Below, piece by piece: positions 15,906-26,393 of a DNA stretch of 46,801 nucleotides. The position numbers and the translations under genes were made by a program. The notes beneath the pieces are model-generated. The model ran no database searches, was not told the origin of the DNA, and saw only the letters and a program-made list of their open reading frames with translations. Location: NCBI GenBank assembly GCA_016756835.1, contig JAESPE010000015.1, positions 1 to 46,801 on the forward strand, written 5' to 3'. This DNA comes from a gamma proteobacterium endosymbiont of Lamellibrachia anaximandri (lineage in GTDB: Bacteria > Pseudomonadota > Gammaproteobacteria > Chromatiales > Chromatiaceae). How positions within the stretch are numbered: the first letter of the stretch is position 1; each line of letters begins with the position of its first letter.

Positions 15906-17885
15906 CTACCAGGTGAACTCGCAGCTGAAGCGCTCACCAGGCTCCGCCTGAAGGGTACCCACCAAAACATCGATGGGCTGCCGACTGCCCAGACTCTCGG
16001 AATACCAGCCCAGATGGGGTTGCTCCTCCCCACGGTGGATTCGCCACTGCAGGGCGGAATCGCCTTGAATCCTCAGCGTCTCCTCCACTCCCTGCATACG
16101 GGCATGAAACTGGTGGGGGGCATCCCCCGCCTGCAGCGTCACATCGGGATGGAAATGAAAAAAGACCCGCACCGCTGTGGCGGCATCGGCGTGGATCTCG
16201 TCCTCAACCCGCAACTGCCGCTGCTCCGTCACCAAGGTCACTCGGCGCTGGTGGCGCACACCCCGGTCGGCGTATCCGGTAACACTGCCCGCCACACTCA
16301 TGCGACTGAAAGAGTCTGTCATCTCCAGCCCTTCCAGGCGCTGCCGGGAGTGCTGCAGCCAGAGAAAGGCGCCGCCGATCTGGGACTGGTCGTGGCCGTT
16401 GATCTCCACCGTATTGTGGGCGGCGGTGCTGCGGAAGTAGTCCCGCCAGTCGGGCTGGGTGTGGTAGCAGTAGGTCCCGGGATCCACCAACCACCAACGG
16501 CCGTCGAGGGCCAGCAGCAGGCTGTTGGCGTCGGCGTGGCCATGAGCCGCGATGGAAGGATAGCCCAAGGGTCCGGCGTCAAAGATAACGTGGGCACCAT
16601 TACCCTTCAGCACCGCGTAACCTCCGTCGGAGAAGAGCAGACCGCCCGGCGCTTCTTGATCTTCCAGCGCCTGGGCACTGCCATCATTATCACTACCCGC
16701 CACCTGGCTGTACCAGAAGGCCTTTTGCGGAAGCTTATCGCCACCGCAGCCCTGGCCAGTCACCGCACGGATGGCACAGCAGACATCCCGATAGGGGTCT
16801 GCCGGGTCCCGCGGCTCAAAACGCACCACCACACCGTCGTCAGAATCGCCAATCTGAGGCACGGTCCCACCCACCGGACGCAGGGCACTGATGAAGCGCT
16901 CCATTGCCACCACCCGGGAACGGAAGGTGTCGCTGAAGGGGTTGCCGTAACGCTCCCCCACCAACTGGTTGAGGAAGAGGTACTCCATCACCCAGAGGTG
17001 ATAGTAGTTGGCCTGCTCCCGGTTGACCCCATCCTCGAAGACCTGTTTCACCGCCTCGGCTTCCAGCTCCTGCTTGGCCTGCGCAGCCCAGGCATTACCC
17101 TCGTCGCCAAGATCGAAGACGCTGCAGCCGACCCAAAGGCCGGTCAACTCGCCGATCAGATGATTGTTGGCGGAAGAGTGGCGGGAGAGGAAGTGGCGAA
17201 TGAAGTGGGCGTGCTGATAGATGGCCAGCCCCAGCGCGGCGGGATCCTTCGCTAGTCCGAAGAGCCCCTTTTCATCACGCAGAGAGAGCAGGCTGTGGAC
17301 GAAGGACCAGGCCACCAGGCGCAGGGCCACCTCCAGGGTGCTGCACCAGTGCACGCCGAGACCGAATGGATTCTGCTCGATCCAGCTGTCGATCTGGCCC
17401 ACCGCCAGATCGGCATAACGGGCATCCCCGGTGGCGGTATAGGCCACGGCGAGGGGCACCAGGTGGGGATGACGGGCTACCTCCCAGAGAGTTTTGCAGT
17501 TGCCCACCCGGTCGTTGTCCCGGTAATCGATCCCTTTGCCGTAGATCAGCGGCGCGACTATGCCGGACTCGGGATCCCGATGCCAGTTGAAATCCCCCAG
17601 CACACTGACCTTGTGGTGGCCGAATATGTCGACATCGCCACTGAGCAGCGTCTCGTAACCCCGGAGTTGATCACCGTAGGCGCTCTGCCACTGTGCAATA
17701 ATCGTTTGCGGATCCCCCTGAAACAGGGACTCACGACCGCTGATCGGCTGCTTGGGACGGGGCTGCCAGCCGCCACCGATGCGTCGGCGCTCCAACTTTC
17801 CCTGGATCACCCGACCGACCCGGAAGAGGATCTCCGCCGGGCCCATCGCCTTGATACGGTTGATCTTCCAGGCCAGGGAGCTCAT
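15906..17885 (-). CDS. Heparinase II/III-family protein (alginate-lyase-like)
   Basis: A 659-residue protein. An N-terminal alpha/alpha-toroid (about residues 100-390) is followed by the heparinase II/III C-terminal beta-sandwich. Its signatures are AAHGHADANSLLLALDGRWW, then DPGTYCYHTQ and RSTAAHNTVEING. Family members cleave uronic-acid polysaccharides, and relatives are found in exopolysaccharide gene clusters. No signal peptide is evident, so export or a non-secreted role is unclear. ATG 17885 (MSSLAWKINRIKAMGP) overlaps the upstream stop by four bases. Long plus-strand frames across it are shadows. Confidence 0.9.
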   Translation of the reverse strand: MSSLAWKINRIKAMGPAEILFRVGRVIQGKLERRRIGGGWQPRPKQPISGRESLFQGDPQTIIAQWQSAYGDQLRGYETLLSGDVDIFGHHKVSVLGDFNWHRDPESGIVAPLIYGKGIDYRDNDRVGNCKTLWEVARHPHLVPLAVAYTATGDARYADLAVGQIDSWIEQNPFGLGVHWCSTLEVALRLVAWSFVHSLLSLRDEKGLFGLAKDPAALGLAIYQHAHFIRHFLSRHSSANNHLIGELTGLWVGCSVFDLGDEGNAWAAQAKQELEAEAVKQVFEDGVNREQANYYHLWVMEYLFLNQLVGERYGNPFSDTFRSRVVAMERFISALRPVGGTVPQIGDSDDGVVVRFEPRDPADPYRDVCCAIRAVTGQGCGGDKLPQKAFWYSQVAGSDNDGSAQALEDQEAPGGLLFSDGGYAVLKGNGAHVIFDAGPLGYPSIAAHGHADANSLLLALDGRWWLVDPGTYCYHTQPDWRDYFRSTAAHNTVEINGHDQSQIGGAFLWLQHSRQRLEGLEMTDSFSRMSVAGSVTGYADRGVRHQRRVTLVTEQRQLRVEDEIHADAATAVRVFFHFHPDVTLQAGDAPHQFHARMQGVEETLRIQGDSALQWRIHRGEEQPHLGWYSESLGSRQPIDVLVGTLQAEPGERFSCEFTW

Positions 17886-19759
17886 GCCGACATTCCGTAT
17901 TCCCGGTGCCATATCTCAAGATTGAGCAGCGCCCAGAGCAATTTTTCGTGATTCTGCACACCATTGACGTGGTCGTTGACGTAGCGCTCCAATACCGGCC
18001 TGTTGAAGTAGGCGGCGGTACGGGAGTCGGCACTCAGGATATGGTCGCAGAGGTAATCCCTCATCGGACCCTGAAACCACTCGTTCACCGGCACCCGGAA
18101 TCCCACCTTGGGCCGCTCCAGAATCGACTCCGGCAGGATCTGTTTCATACCCTCCCGCAGCATCCACTTGGTGCTGCCGTTACGAATGCGGCAGTCGTCA
18201 GGCAGGGAGGATATATAGGCGGCCAGATTGTGATCCATGAAAGGCATACGCGCCTCCAGGGAGGCGGCCATCGTCATGCGGTCGCCCCGTTCCAGCAGAT
18301 TGTCCGGTAGCCAGCTGGTCTGGTCGAAATAGAGGATCCTGCGCAGGTTGCTGTTGTCGGCCGCAACGTCGTAGGGCGGCCCCTCGAACCCCTGGTAACC
18401 GTCGACACGGAAGGCAGCCAGGGCCTCCCTGTCGCGCCAGTTGAGCGCCCCGAACCAGCGTGGCATGCGCTCCTCCCACTGTTTCAGGCTCAGGTTGGCG
18501 ACAGCGGTCTTAACCCGGCGAAACTTGTAGGGCAATGCGTTGACCAGACTGTTGATCGGCGCCTGCAGCAAGTCAGGCACATAACGGTAATATTCCGCGT
18601 AACGATCGAAACCGTGTTTGGGATAACCCCCCAGAAACTCATCACTGCCCTCGCCGGTGAGCACCATCTTCACCGTCTTGCGTGCCTCCAGCGACAGCAG
18701 GTAGATGGGAATATCAGAGGGCTCGGCTACCGGCGCATCTCGAAAGCGCACCAGTTTGGGCAACTCATCCATCAGGTGGGCCTGGGAGACCGTCAGTTCA
18801 TGGTGGTCGGTATTGAATTGATCGGCGATGCTCTTGGCATAACCCAGTTCACTGTAGGTAGACTCCTGAAAACCCACGGAGAAGGTTTTGATCGGCTCAT
18901 TGCTGTGCCGGCTCATCAACCCAACGATAGCGGACGAGTCGATGCCGCCGGAGAGAAAGGCGCCGAAGGGCACATCCGCCACCATGCGGCTCTCCACTGC
19001 CTTATCCAGTTCCCGCATGAAACCGGCCACCGGGTCTGCCACTGCGACTGTGGGGTGGCGGGGGTCCCGATCCGGAGGCGTATAGTAACGGCGTACCGCG
19101 AGTTCACCGTTTTTCCACACCGCGCAGGCGCCCGGCGGCAGCTTTTCGATCCCCTGAAAAAGGGTGCGGGGCCAAGGCACATAGCGGTAGGCCAGGTAGT
19201 CCCAGACTGCGCTCCGATCGACCTCCCGGGCCACCCGTTCATGCACCAGCAGGTTCTTTATCTCGGAGCCGAAAATAAACTCGTCCCCCCGGCGCCAGAA
19301 ATAGAAGGGTTTCTTACCGAAGCGATCCCGGGCGATAAAGAGCTGCTGGCGCGCCTCGTCCCAAAGGGCGAAGGCGAACATGCCCTCCAGCTTGTCTACG
19401 CAGGCCTCCCCCCACTCGTCATAGGCGGCGAGCAGGGATTCGGTATCTGAGGTGGTGTGGAAAACGTAACCCTTGGACTCCAGTTCCCTCCGCAGCTCCC
19501 TGTAGTTATAGATCTCCCCGTTGAAGACCACCTGGGTGCTACCACGATGATTGGCCATCGGCTGATGTCCACCACCGAGGTCGATAATGGAGAGGCGGCG
19601 GTGGGCCAGCCCGACGCTGTAGCGCCCGTCTCCGCTGTCAGTGGCGTAAAACCCCTCATCGTCAGGACCGCGATAGACGATCTGATCCGCCATCTGTTTC
19701 AGCAGAGCCTGGGGGGATTCGAGGGGATTATTAAGGACGAAGCCGGCAATACCGCACAT
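17882..19759 (-). CDS. Asparagine synthase (glutamine-hydrolysing)-like amidotransferase
   Basis: A 625-residue protein. The N-terminal Ntn glutaminase domain begins MCGIAGF with nucleophile Cys2, which fixes the start at 19759, and contains RGPDDEG and NGEIYNY. The C-terminal ATP-pyrophosphatase domain has the PP-loop SGGIDSSA and GEGSDEFLGGYPKH. It could make asparagine or, given the downstream heparinase and deacetylase genes, amidate a sugar or peptide in an exopolysaccharide pathway, as proposed for similar genes in exosortase-linked loci. No exosortase or glycosyltransferase is in the window. Confidence 0.93.
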   Translation of the reverse strand: MCGIAGFVLNNPLESPQALLKQMADQIVYRGPDDEGFYATDSGDGRYSVGLAHRRLSIIDLGGGHQPMANHRGSTQVVFNGEIYNYRELRRELESKGYVFHTTSDTESLLAAYDEWGEACVDKLEGMFAFALWDEARQQLFIARDRFGKKPFYFWRRGDEFIFGSEIKNLLVHERVAREVDRSAVWDYLAYRYVPWPRTLFQGIEKLPPGACAVWKNGELAVRRYYTPPDRDPRHPTVAVADPVAGFMRELDKAVESRMVADVPFGAFLSGGIDSSAIVGLMSRHSNEPIKTFSVGFQESTYSELGYAKSIADQFNTDHHELTVSQAHLMDELPKLVRFRDAPVAEPSDIPIYLLSLEARKTVKMVLTGEGSDEFLGGYPKHGFDRYAEYYRYVPDLLQAPINSLVNALPYKFRRVKTAVANLSLKQWEERMPRWFGALNWRDREALAAFRVDGYQGFEGPPYDVAADNSNLRRILYFDQTSWLPDNLLERGDRMTMAASLEARMPFMDHNLAAYISSLPDDCRIRNGSTKWMLREGMKQILPESILERPKVGFRVPVNEWFQGPMRDYLCDHILSADSRTAAYFNRPVLERYVNDHVNGVQNHEKLLWALLNLEIWHREYGMSA

Positions 19760-20129
19760 AGTTATTTTACTTTCTCGACAGGTGTATCCGTACAAAGCGG
19801 ATTTGCAGATACGACCCGGTGCAAATCACGCCGCGAACGCGTCGGATTATACATAGAAGGCTATGGGGTGTCCCTCTGGGAACTGGGGAAAAAGGTGAAA
19901 CAAGTATGTGTCCGGTGCTGCCGGATGCAAGCTCTCTTTACTAACTGAAAGTGCGTAGGCCCGATCAAGCGTAGCGGATCGGGCATTCGGGCTTTGATGA
20001 ACGATTGAGGTTGCCGGTTCCGCTACGCTTGAACCTGCCTACAAGACTACAGAATAGCTCCCTCCCCGCGGGGAGGAAAAATCAAAACGATCCTGATACC
20101 TGTCACCTGTAACCTGTCACCTTCTTTAT
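19760..20129. repeat. Gene-free stretch with composite element copy D
   Basis: A 370-bp gap with no gene. Positions 19895-19950 (AGGTGAAACAAGTATGTGTC onward) closely match 45693-45745 of copy C. A REP-like twin palindrome is nested at 19955-20042. The right end at 20098-20124 is a degenerate octamer run (ACCTGTCA/ACCTGTAA). CCTCCCCGCGGGGAGG at 20060-20075 is a perfect palindrome without a T-tract. Positions 19760-19890 upstream of the asparagine synthase-like gene should hold its promoter; no clear boxes are seen. Confidence 0.65.
19955..20042. repeat. REP/BIME-like twin palindrome, copy 2
   Basis: It runs from GTAGGCCCGATCAAGCGTAG to GCTTGAACCTGCCTAC with two stems and a 30-bp spacer. The spacer (GCTTTGATGAACGATTGAGG) is similar to that of the copy at 37076. 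Confidence 0.88.
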
Positions 20130-21404
20130 CTAAAAACTGGTAGCCCAACCCACCTCAATCTCCCACTGACTCATCCATATCTCACCGGTCTGGGGACCGG
20201 TCATCGGGTTCGTACCGCCCACACTCTCCTCCGGCGCATACATGAAAGAGACATTGATCTCGCTCTCGTCCTCCAGCCTCCAACCAAAACCGGCGGTGTA
20301 GTGCTGTCGAACCACTGCGGGCGCCAGGATGTTGAAGAGTGCCTGTTGGTTCTCGAAAGGCTTGGATGCCTGGCTGAAACCGGCCCGGAGCGTCAGATCC
20401 TGACTGTAGAGCCACTGCAGGCCAAATTTGTAGACATTCATGTCATCCCAGCCGAATCCGTAACCCTCATCCGACCCCATCAGCGGCGGAACCGGACCGA
20501 CCGAGGAGTTGCCGATCGCGTTGACGTCGGAGAAGAGAATGCGCTGAAAATCGAAAGAGAAGGTCCAGTCCGGTAAAAATATATAGGAGAATCCCAGATC
20601 AAAATTGGCGGGAATATCAAAGTTGCCCTGTTCCGCAAACAGACCTTTGTATTTGTCAAAATCGCTCATCCACATCTTGGTCTGGTAGGAGGCGCCAATC
20701 TTCAGCTGTTCGTCGAATTGCCACAGCCAGCCCACTCGCAGTCCGCCGCCGTATGAGACATCGGTGCCATTGCCGGTAACGCTATCAGGCGATTCAGACA
20801 TCAGCTTAAAGGGCTCCAGCCCGGTAGCCGAAAACGACTGAATCGAAATGATCGGCGTGATACCGATCGAGTGCTGTTCATTCAGCAAACGCGAATAACT
20901 GACGCCGATAAACATCTGCTTCAGATCAATACCGGTCGGGCTCGATGCATCGAACTGGGGATCACCCGTCGGATTGAAACGTGCAAACACCGCTCTGTCG
21001 TACTCGGTATTCATACCACCATTGCCACCGATGGCAATGCCGATGGAGCTGACATCATCCAACATATAGTTGGCTGCGAAATGGGGAATAAGGAAGAGAT
21101 CATTTTCACTTTCAACCTTGCCCGGTTCGATGGGCGCCATTCCCGGCGGGAGGTTGGCGTCAGCGGTATAACCCCGTTTTGGGGCAAACAGTGAGGCACC
21201 CACTTCGATGCGGTTACCAACCACCGCCAGGGAGGCCGGGTTGCTTGCCGCGCACATGGCGCCAAAGGCCATTGCGACGCAGGCACCGGCCATCGATTTT
21301 GATTTTGGCCCATAACCGTGGGTCCAGTAACCGTTTGTCGCTTCAACAGGTACTGAGAGAGAAACACTTACCAATAGAGCAAGCGATAGGACGTATTTTT
21401 TCAT
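20130..21404 (-). CDS. FadL/TodX-family outer-membrane transporter
   Basis: A 424-residue beta-barrel protein. A signal peptide (residues 1-22) precedes GYWTHGYGPKSKSMAGA and the NPA-type motif in AASNPASLAVV, typical of FadL N-terminal hatch domains. The chain ends in Phe (ATSF), as outer-membrane porins do. FadL homologues import long-chain fatty acids or hydrophobic aromatics; the ligand here is unknown. ATG 21404 has GGAGG seven bases upstream. It is a single-gene unit; the 129-bp gap upstream to hisC shows no recognisable feature. Confidence 0.93.
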   Translation of the reverse strand: MKKYVLSLALLVSVSLSVPVEATNGYWTHGYGPKSKSMAGACVAMAFGAMCAASNPASLAVVGNRIEVGASLFAPKRGYTADANLPPGMAPIEPGKVESENDLFLIPHFAANYMLDDVSSIGIAIGGNGGMNTEYDRAVFARFNPTGDPQFDASSPTGIDLKQMFIGVSYSRLLNEQHSIGITPIISIQSFSATGLEPFKLMSESPDSVTGNGTDVSYGGGLRVGWLWQFDEQLKIGASYQTKMWMSDFDKYKGLFAEQGNFDIPANFDLGFSYIFLPDWTFSFDFQRILFSDVNAIGNSSVGPVPPLMGSDEGYGFGWDDMNVYKFGLQWLYSQDLTLRAGFSQASKPFENQQALFNILAPAVVRQHYTAGFGWRLEDESEINVSFMYAPEESVGGTNPMTGPQTGEIWMSQWEIEVGWATSF

Positions 21405-21533
21405 TTGAGGCTCCTCCAAACTACGGACTTCAGGAGTTATTCTTTTTTGGCTAGGTGGGGATGCCGACTCGGGTAATCCCTTAACCGCCCAAGGGAAACT
21501 ACTTCAGCCTAAGAGAGCTTCAAATGATATACG

Positions 21534-22616
21534 TCAAAGTAAAGTGGAAATTGCCGAAAGAAAGGCCGAGTTTTCACCCGGTGTCCCCACGGTGACCCGC
21601 AGACAGTCCTCCAATAGCGGGTGGGCACCATGCAGATTCTTAACCAACACGCCTTTCCCCTTCAGATCCTCAAACAGGGAGAGCGCCCTGCCCTGCGGAA
21701 CGCGCAGCAGGATGAAGTTGGCGTCGGATGGATAGGGGGTCACACCCACCACTCTTTCGAGTTCGGCAAACAGCTGCCCACGCGCCTCACAGACGGCATG
21801 TGTCTGCTCATCGAACACCGGCTGGTGGGCCAAGGCAAAGTCAGCACTGACCTGGGTCAGCACATTGATGTTATAGGGCAGACGAGTCTTCTCCACCTCT
21901 CCTAACCAGTCTGCCGGACCCGCCAACAATCCCAGCCGCAGACCTGCCAACCCCATCTTGGAGACAGTGCGCATTACCAGAAGATTGTCGAACTCGCCCA
22001 AGCGACCCATGAAACTCTCATCGGTAAAAGGTGCGTAGGCCTCGTCGATCACCAGCAGACCGGGGGCCGCCTCGATAACATCCTGGATGGCGTTTTTGTC
22101 AAACAGGTTGCCGGTAGGATTGTTCGGATAGGCAAGAAAGATCAGCGCCGGCTGCTCTTTTTCGATAGCCGCCAGCAGGGTTTCCAGATCAAGACTGAAG
22201 TCACCCCCGTTGAGCGGCACCCCCGCATAACGCATTCCACAGAAGGTGGCGATCATGCGGTACATGACAAAACCGGGATCCACCGACAACACTGTCCGGC
22301 CGGGAGCCGCAACACTCATCGCCAACATCTGGATCAGCTCATCGGAACCGTTGCCGAGGATGATCTCCGCACCTTCAGGCACCGACATCGAGACCCGCAA
22401 CCGCGCCTTCAGGTCGGCGGCCTGAGGGTCGGGGTATCGGTTTACATCCACCCCCGTCAGCAAGTCGAGCCACTCACGGCGCAACTCATCCGGCCAGGTG
22501 TAGGGATTCTCCATGGCATCGAGCTTGATCATGTCACCGGGGTCCGGCACATGATAGGCGCAGAGAGTACGGATCTCGGGGCGCACCCACTGGTTCAGTT
22601 TTTCGTTATCGCTCAT
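21534..22616 (-). CDS. hisC: Histidinol-phosphate aminotransferase
   Basis: A 360-residue PLP enzyme, class II fold type I, for the imidazole-acetol phosphate step of histidine synthesis. Seen are YPNNPTGN, DEAYAPF and the Schiff-base lysine Lys220 in TVSKMGLAGLRLG. It is the last gene of the murA-hisG-hisD-hisC run, 54 bp after the small Zn-ribbon gene. Confidence 0.96.
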   Translation of the reverse strand: MSDNEKLNQWVRPEIRTLCAYHVPDPGDMIKLDAMENPYTWPDELRREWLDLLTGVDVNRYPDPQAADLKARLRVSMSVPEGAEIILGNGSDELIQMLAMSVAAPGRTVLSVDPGFVMYRMIATFCGMRYAGVPLNGGDFSLDLETLLAAIEKEQPALIFLAYPNNPTGNLFDKNAIQDVIEAAPGLLVIDEAYAPFTDESFMGRLGEFDNLLVMRTVSKMGLAGLRLGLLAGPADWLGEVEKTRLPYNINVLTQVSADFALAHQPVFDEQTHAVCEARGQLFAELERVVGVTPYPSDANFILLRVPQGRALSLFEDLKGKGVLVKNLHGAHPLLEDCLRVTVGTPGENSAFLSAISTLL

Positions 22617-22670
22617 CGCTTACCCTGTCGAGATGTTCAGCAGTAGTGGATTTTCTCCGGCCCGGGTCCT

Positions 22671-22895
22671 CTAGGATCCAGCTCCACAGCAACCACCCTC
22701 TTGCTGAACCGGCGGACAGGGCACGCTGCCATAGGAGCAGAAGACACAGCAATCCCCCGGCTTTGGCCGCAGCAGTTCGCCACAACCGGCGCATTCGTAA
22801 TACCACTGACAGGCATCTGTCGGCATCTCCTCTTCGGCACGATGCCCGCACTGTGGACAGGTAATCACTGAACGTGTGACCACCGATACCATCAT
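22671..22895 (-). CDS. Small cysteine-rich Zn-ribbon protein between hisD and hisC
   Basis: A 74-residue protein with two CxxC-type knuckles (CPQCG and CAGCG), then [16 protein letters not shown] and a C-terminal GGCCG. It matches a widespread unnamed family defined by [10 protein letters not shown]. It is probably a cytosolic metal- or mercury-type binding protein; its role is unknown. The ATG overlaps the hisD stop (ATGA), so it is translationally coupled into the his run. An overlapping 113-residue frame is a shadow. Confidence 0.78.
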   Translation of the reverse strand: MMVSVVTRSVITCPQCGHRAEEEMPTDACQWYYECAGCGELLRPKPGDCCVFCSYGSVPCPPVQQEGGCCGAGS

Positions 22896-24193
22896 TTTTT
22901 CCCGCGATACTCTGCGGAGCGGGCATGGGCCGTGAGACCCTCACCACGGGCCAGCACCGAGGCGGTCTCCGCCATGGTCGCAGCGCCTTCCGCGGAGGCC
23001 ATAATCAGGCTGGAGCGCTTCTGAAAGTCATACACCCCCAAAGGAGAAGAGAAGCGCGCCGTGCGGGAAGTGGGAAGCACATGGTTGGGACCGGCGCAGT
23101 AGTCACCCATCGCCTCAGCAGTATAGCGCCCCATGAAGATTGCCCCGGCATGGCGGATCCGCTTTGCCATCGTTTCCGGATCCTCCACCGACAACTCAAG
23201 ATGTTCAGGTGCGATGAAATTCGCCACCTCCACCGCCTCATCCATATCACGAGTCTGAATCAGCGCGCCACGCACCCGCAGTGCGGTGGCGATGATCTCC
23301 CGGCGCTCCATGGTGGGCAAAAGTTTGTCGATACTCGCCGCCACTTGGGCGATATAGTCGGCATCCGGGCAGACCAGGATCGACTGTGCATCCTCATCGT
23401 GTTCCGCCTGAGAGAAGAGATCCATGGCGATCCAGTCAGGATCGGTCTTGCCGTCGCAGACCACCAGGATTTCAGAAGGTCCGGCCACCATATCGATGCC
23501 GACCTGGCCGAATACCGCCCGTTTGGCGGTAGCGACATAGATGTTGCCTGGGCCGACAATCTTGTCCACCGGCGGCACTGACTCCGTACCGAAAGCCAGG
23601 GCAGCCACTGCCTGGGCGCCGCCGACGGCGAAAACCCTGTCCACACCGGAGATGTGGGCCGCCGCCAACACCAGTTCATTCAGCTCGCCACCCGGCGTCG
23701 GCACCACCATGATTAACTCCAGCACACCGGCCACCTTGGCGGGGATAGCGTTCATCAGCACCGAGGAGGGATAGGCCGCCTTGCCACCGGGCACATAAAG
23801 CCCGACCCGATCCAGCGAAGTCACCTGCTGACCCAACAGTGTGCCGTCCGCCTCGGTATAGGACCAGGACTCCATCTTCTGATGTTCGGCGTAGGCACGC
23901 ACCCGGCCTGCGGCAACATTCAGTGCCTGCTGCTGCGACTGCGGGATCTGCTGCCAGGCCTGTTCAAGCCGTTCCAGCGGGATCTCCAGGTCCGCCGCGC
24001 GCTCAGCCTGCCAGCGGTCGAAGCGATTGGTAAAATCGACTAGTGCCGCATCACCCCGCTCACGAATCTCGTCGATAATATTATTTACGGTGTCGTTCAC
24101 CGCCTTGTCGGATACCGACTCCCAGGCCAGCAACGCATCCAGCTGCGACTGAAAACCCTCATCGGCGGTGTTCAGTATTCGAATGTCGGTCAT
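22892..24193 (-). CDS. hisD: Histidinol dehydrogenase
   Basis: A 433-residue Zn/NAD enzyme catalysing the last two oxidations of histidine synthesis. Visible are [17 protein letters not shown], the [13 protein letters not shown] motif, [20 protein letters not shown], and the catalytic EH pair in [12 protein letters not shown] 24193 (MTDIRIL) with an upstream GGGGATCAA was preferred over an ATG five codons earlier. The 96-bp gap to hisG contains a REP-like repeat. Confidence 0.97.
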   Translation of the reverse strand: MTDIRILNTADEGFQSQLDALLAWESVSDKAVNDTVNNIIDEIRERGDAALVDFTNRFDRWQAERAADLEIPLERLEQAWQQIPQSQQQALNVAAGRVRAYAEHQKMESWSYTEADGTLLGQQVTSLDRVGLYVPGGKAAYPSSVLMNAIPAKVAGVLELIMVVPTPGGELNELVLAAAHISGVDRVFAVGGAQAVAALAFGTESVPPVDKIVGPGNIYVATAKRAVFGQVGIDMVAGPSEILVVCDGKTDPDWIAMDLFSQAEHDEDAQSILVCPDADYIAQVAASIDKLLPTMERREIIATALRVRGALIQTRDMDEAVEVANFIAPEHLELSVEDPETMAKRIRHAGAIFMGRYTAEAMGDYCAGPNHVLPTSRTARFSSPLGVYDFQKRSSLIMASAEGAATMAETASVLARGEGLTAHARSAEYRGKK

Positions 24194-24231
24194 GGATTTG
24201 ATCCCCACATATTTATTCGGATCACAAAGAA

Positions 24232-24309
24232 GTAGGCCGGTTCAAGCGTAGCGGAACCGGCAACGCCTTTTTTCGAAACGCCCGATCCGCTACGCTTGAT
24301 CGGGCCTAC
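24232..24309. repeat. REP/BIME-like twin palindrome, copy 3 (overlaps hisG 3' end)
   Basis: In plus-strand orientation it runs from GTAGGCCGGTTCAAGCGTAG to CTTGATCGGGCCTAC, inverted relative to the copies at 19955 and 37076. Its right 20 bases are translated as the last residues and stop of hisG. Confidence 0.93.
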
Positions 24310-24973
24310 GTTCTCCCGCGGCATCACGCTCCACCACCTCAGCCATCGCCTCTTTCAACGACATCATCGTGGCGTGTTTCATCTTCCAGGCGGCCTTGTT
24401 GATGATCAAGCGGGAACTGATGTCGGCGATATGTTCCAGCGGCACCAGTCCATTGGCCTTCAGGGTGTTGCCGCTCTCAACCAGATCGACAATCAGGTCC
24501 GCCAACCCGACGATGGGCGCAAGCTCCATGGAGCCATAGAGTTTGATGATCTCCACCTGTTGCCCCAGAGAGGCGTAGTAGCGCTGGGCGCTCTTCACAT
24601 ATTTGGTAGCGACTCGCAGGCGTCCCGGCCTGTCGGCCACTGCGTCCTTGAAACCGGCAGTCATCATACGGCAGCGGGCAATCTTCAGATCGAGGGGTTC
24701 ATAGAGCCCCTCACCACCATGCTCCAGCAAGACATCCTTGCCTGCCACTCCCAGATCCGCCGCCCCGTACTGAACATAGGTCGGCACGTCGGTTGCGCGG
24801 ATAATCACCAGTTTCACCTGTTCGTGATTGGTGTCCAGGATCAGCTTGCGGCTGGTCTCCGGATCGTCCAGCGGCTCAATACCGGCATACGCCAACAAGG
24901 GCAGGCTCTGTTTGAAGATGCGTCCCTTGGAGAGTGCAATGGTGACAGGTACGTCAAATTTCATGCTTTTCAT
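24290..24973 (-). CDS. hisG: ATP phosphoribosyltransferase, short form
   Basis: A 227-residue short-form HisG catalysing the first committed step of histidine synthesis. It has the catalytic fold only ([27 protein letters not shown], and the PRPP loop [16 protein letters not shown]) and lacks the ~80-residue regulatory domain, so a HisZ partner should be encoded elsewhere. ATG 24973 has AGGAAA upstream. The six C-terminal residues RRPDQA and the TAG stop come from the REP-like repeat at 24232-24309, a probable repeat-driven C-terminal change. Confidence 0.95.
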   Translation of the reverse strand: MKSMKFDVPVTIALSKGRIFKQSLPLLAYAGIEPLDDPETSRKLILDTNHEQVKLVIIRATDVPTYVQYGAADLGVAGKDVLLEHGGEGLYEPLDLKIARCRMMTAGFKDAVADRPGRLRVATKYVKSAQRYYASLGQQVEIIKLYGSMELAPIVGLADLIVDLVESGNTLKANGLVPLEHIADISSRLIINKAAWKMKHATMMSLKEAMAEVVERDAAGERRPDQA

Positions 24974-24991
24974 TTTCGTTTCCTGACACCA

Positions 24992-26275
<1,284 letters not shown>

Positions 26276-26393
26276 TTATGCGGAAAAATCGTGCATGATA
26301 ACGAAATTCATGGCAAAACGGGAGATCGGAGCATTTCAGTTCAGAAATCAGATCCCTCTCCACCCTGAAAGTCTCCTGACAATGTCGCTTCCA

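Noticed and set aside
16014-17255. 413-residue plus-strand ORF opposite the heparinase-like gene
   Set aside because: Shadow of a real minus-strand gene; the composition is that of an antisense frame and there is no recognisable motif.
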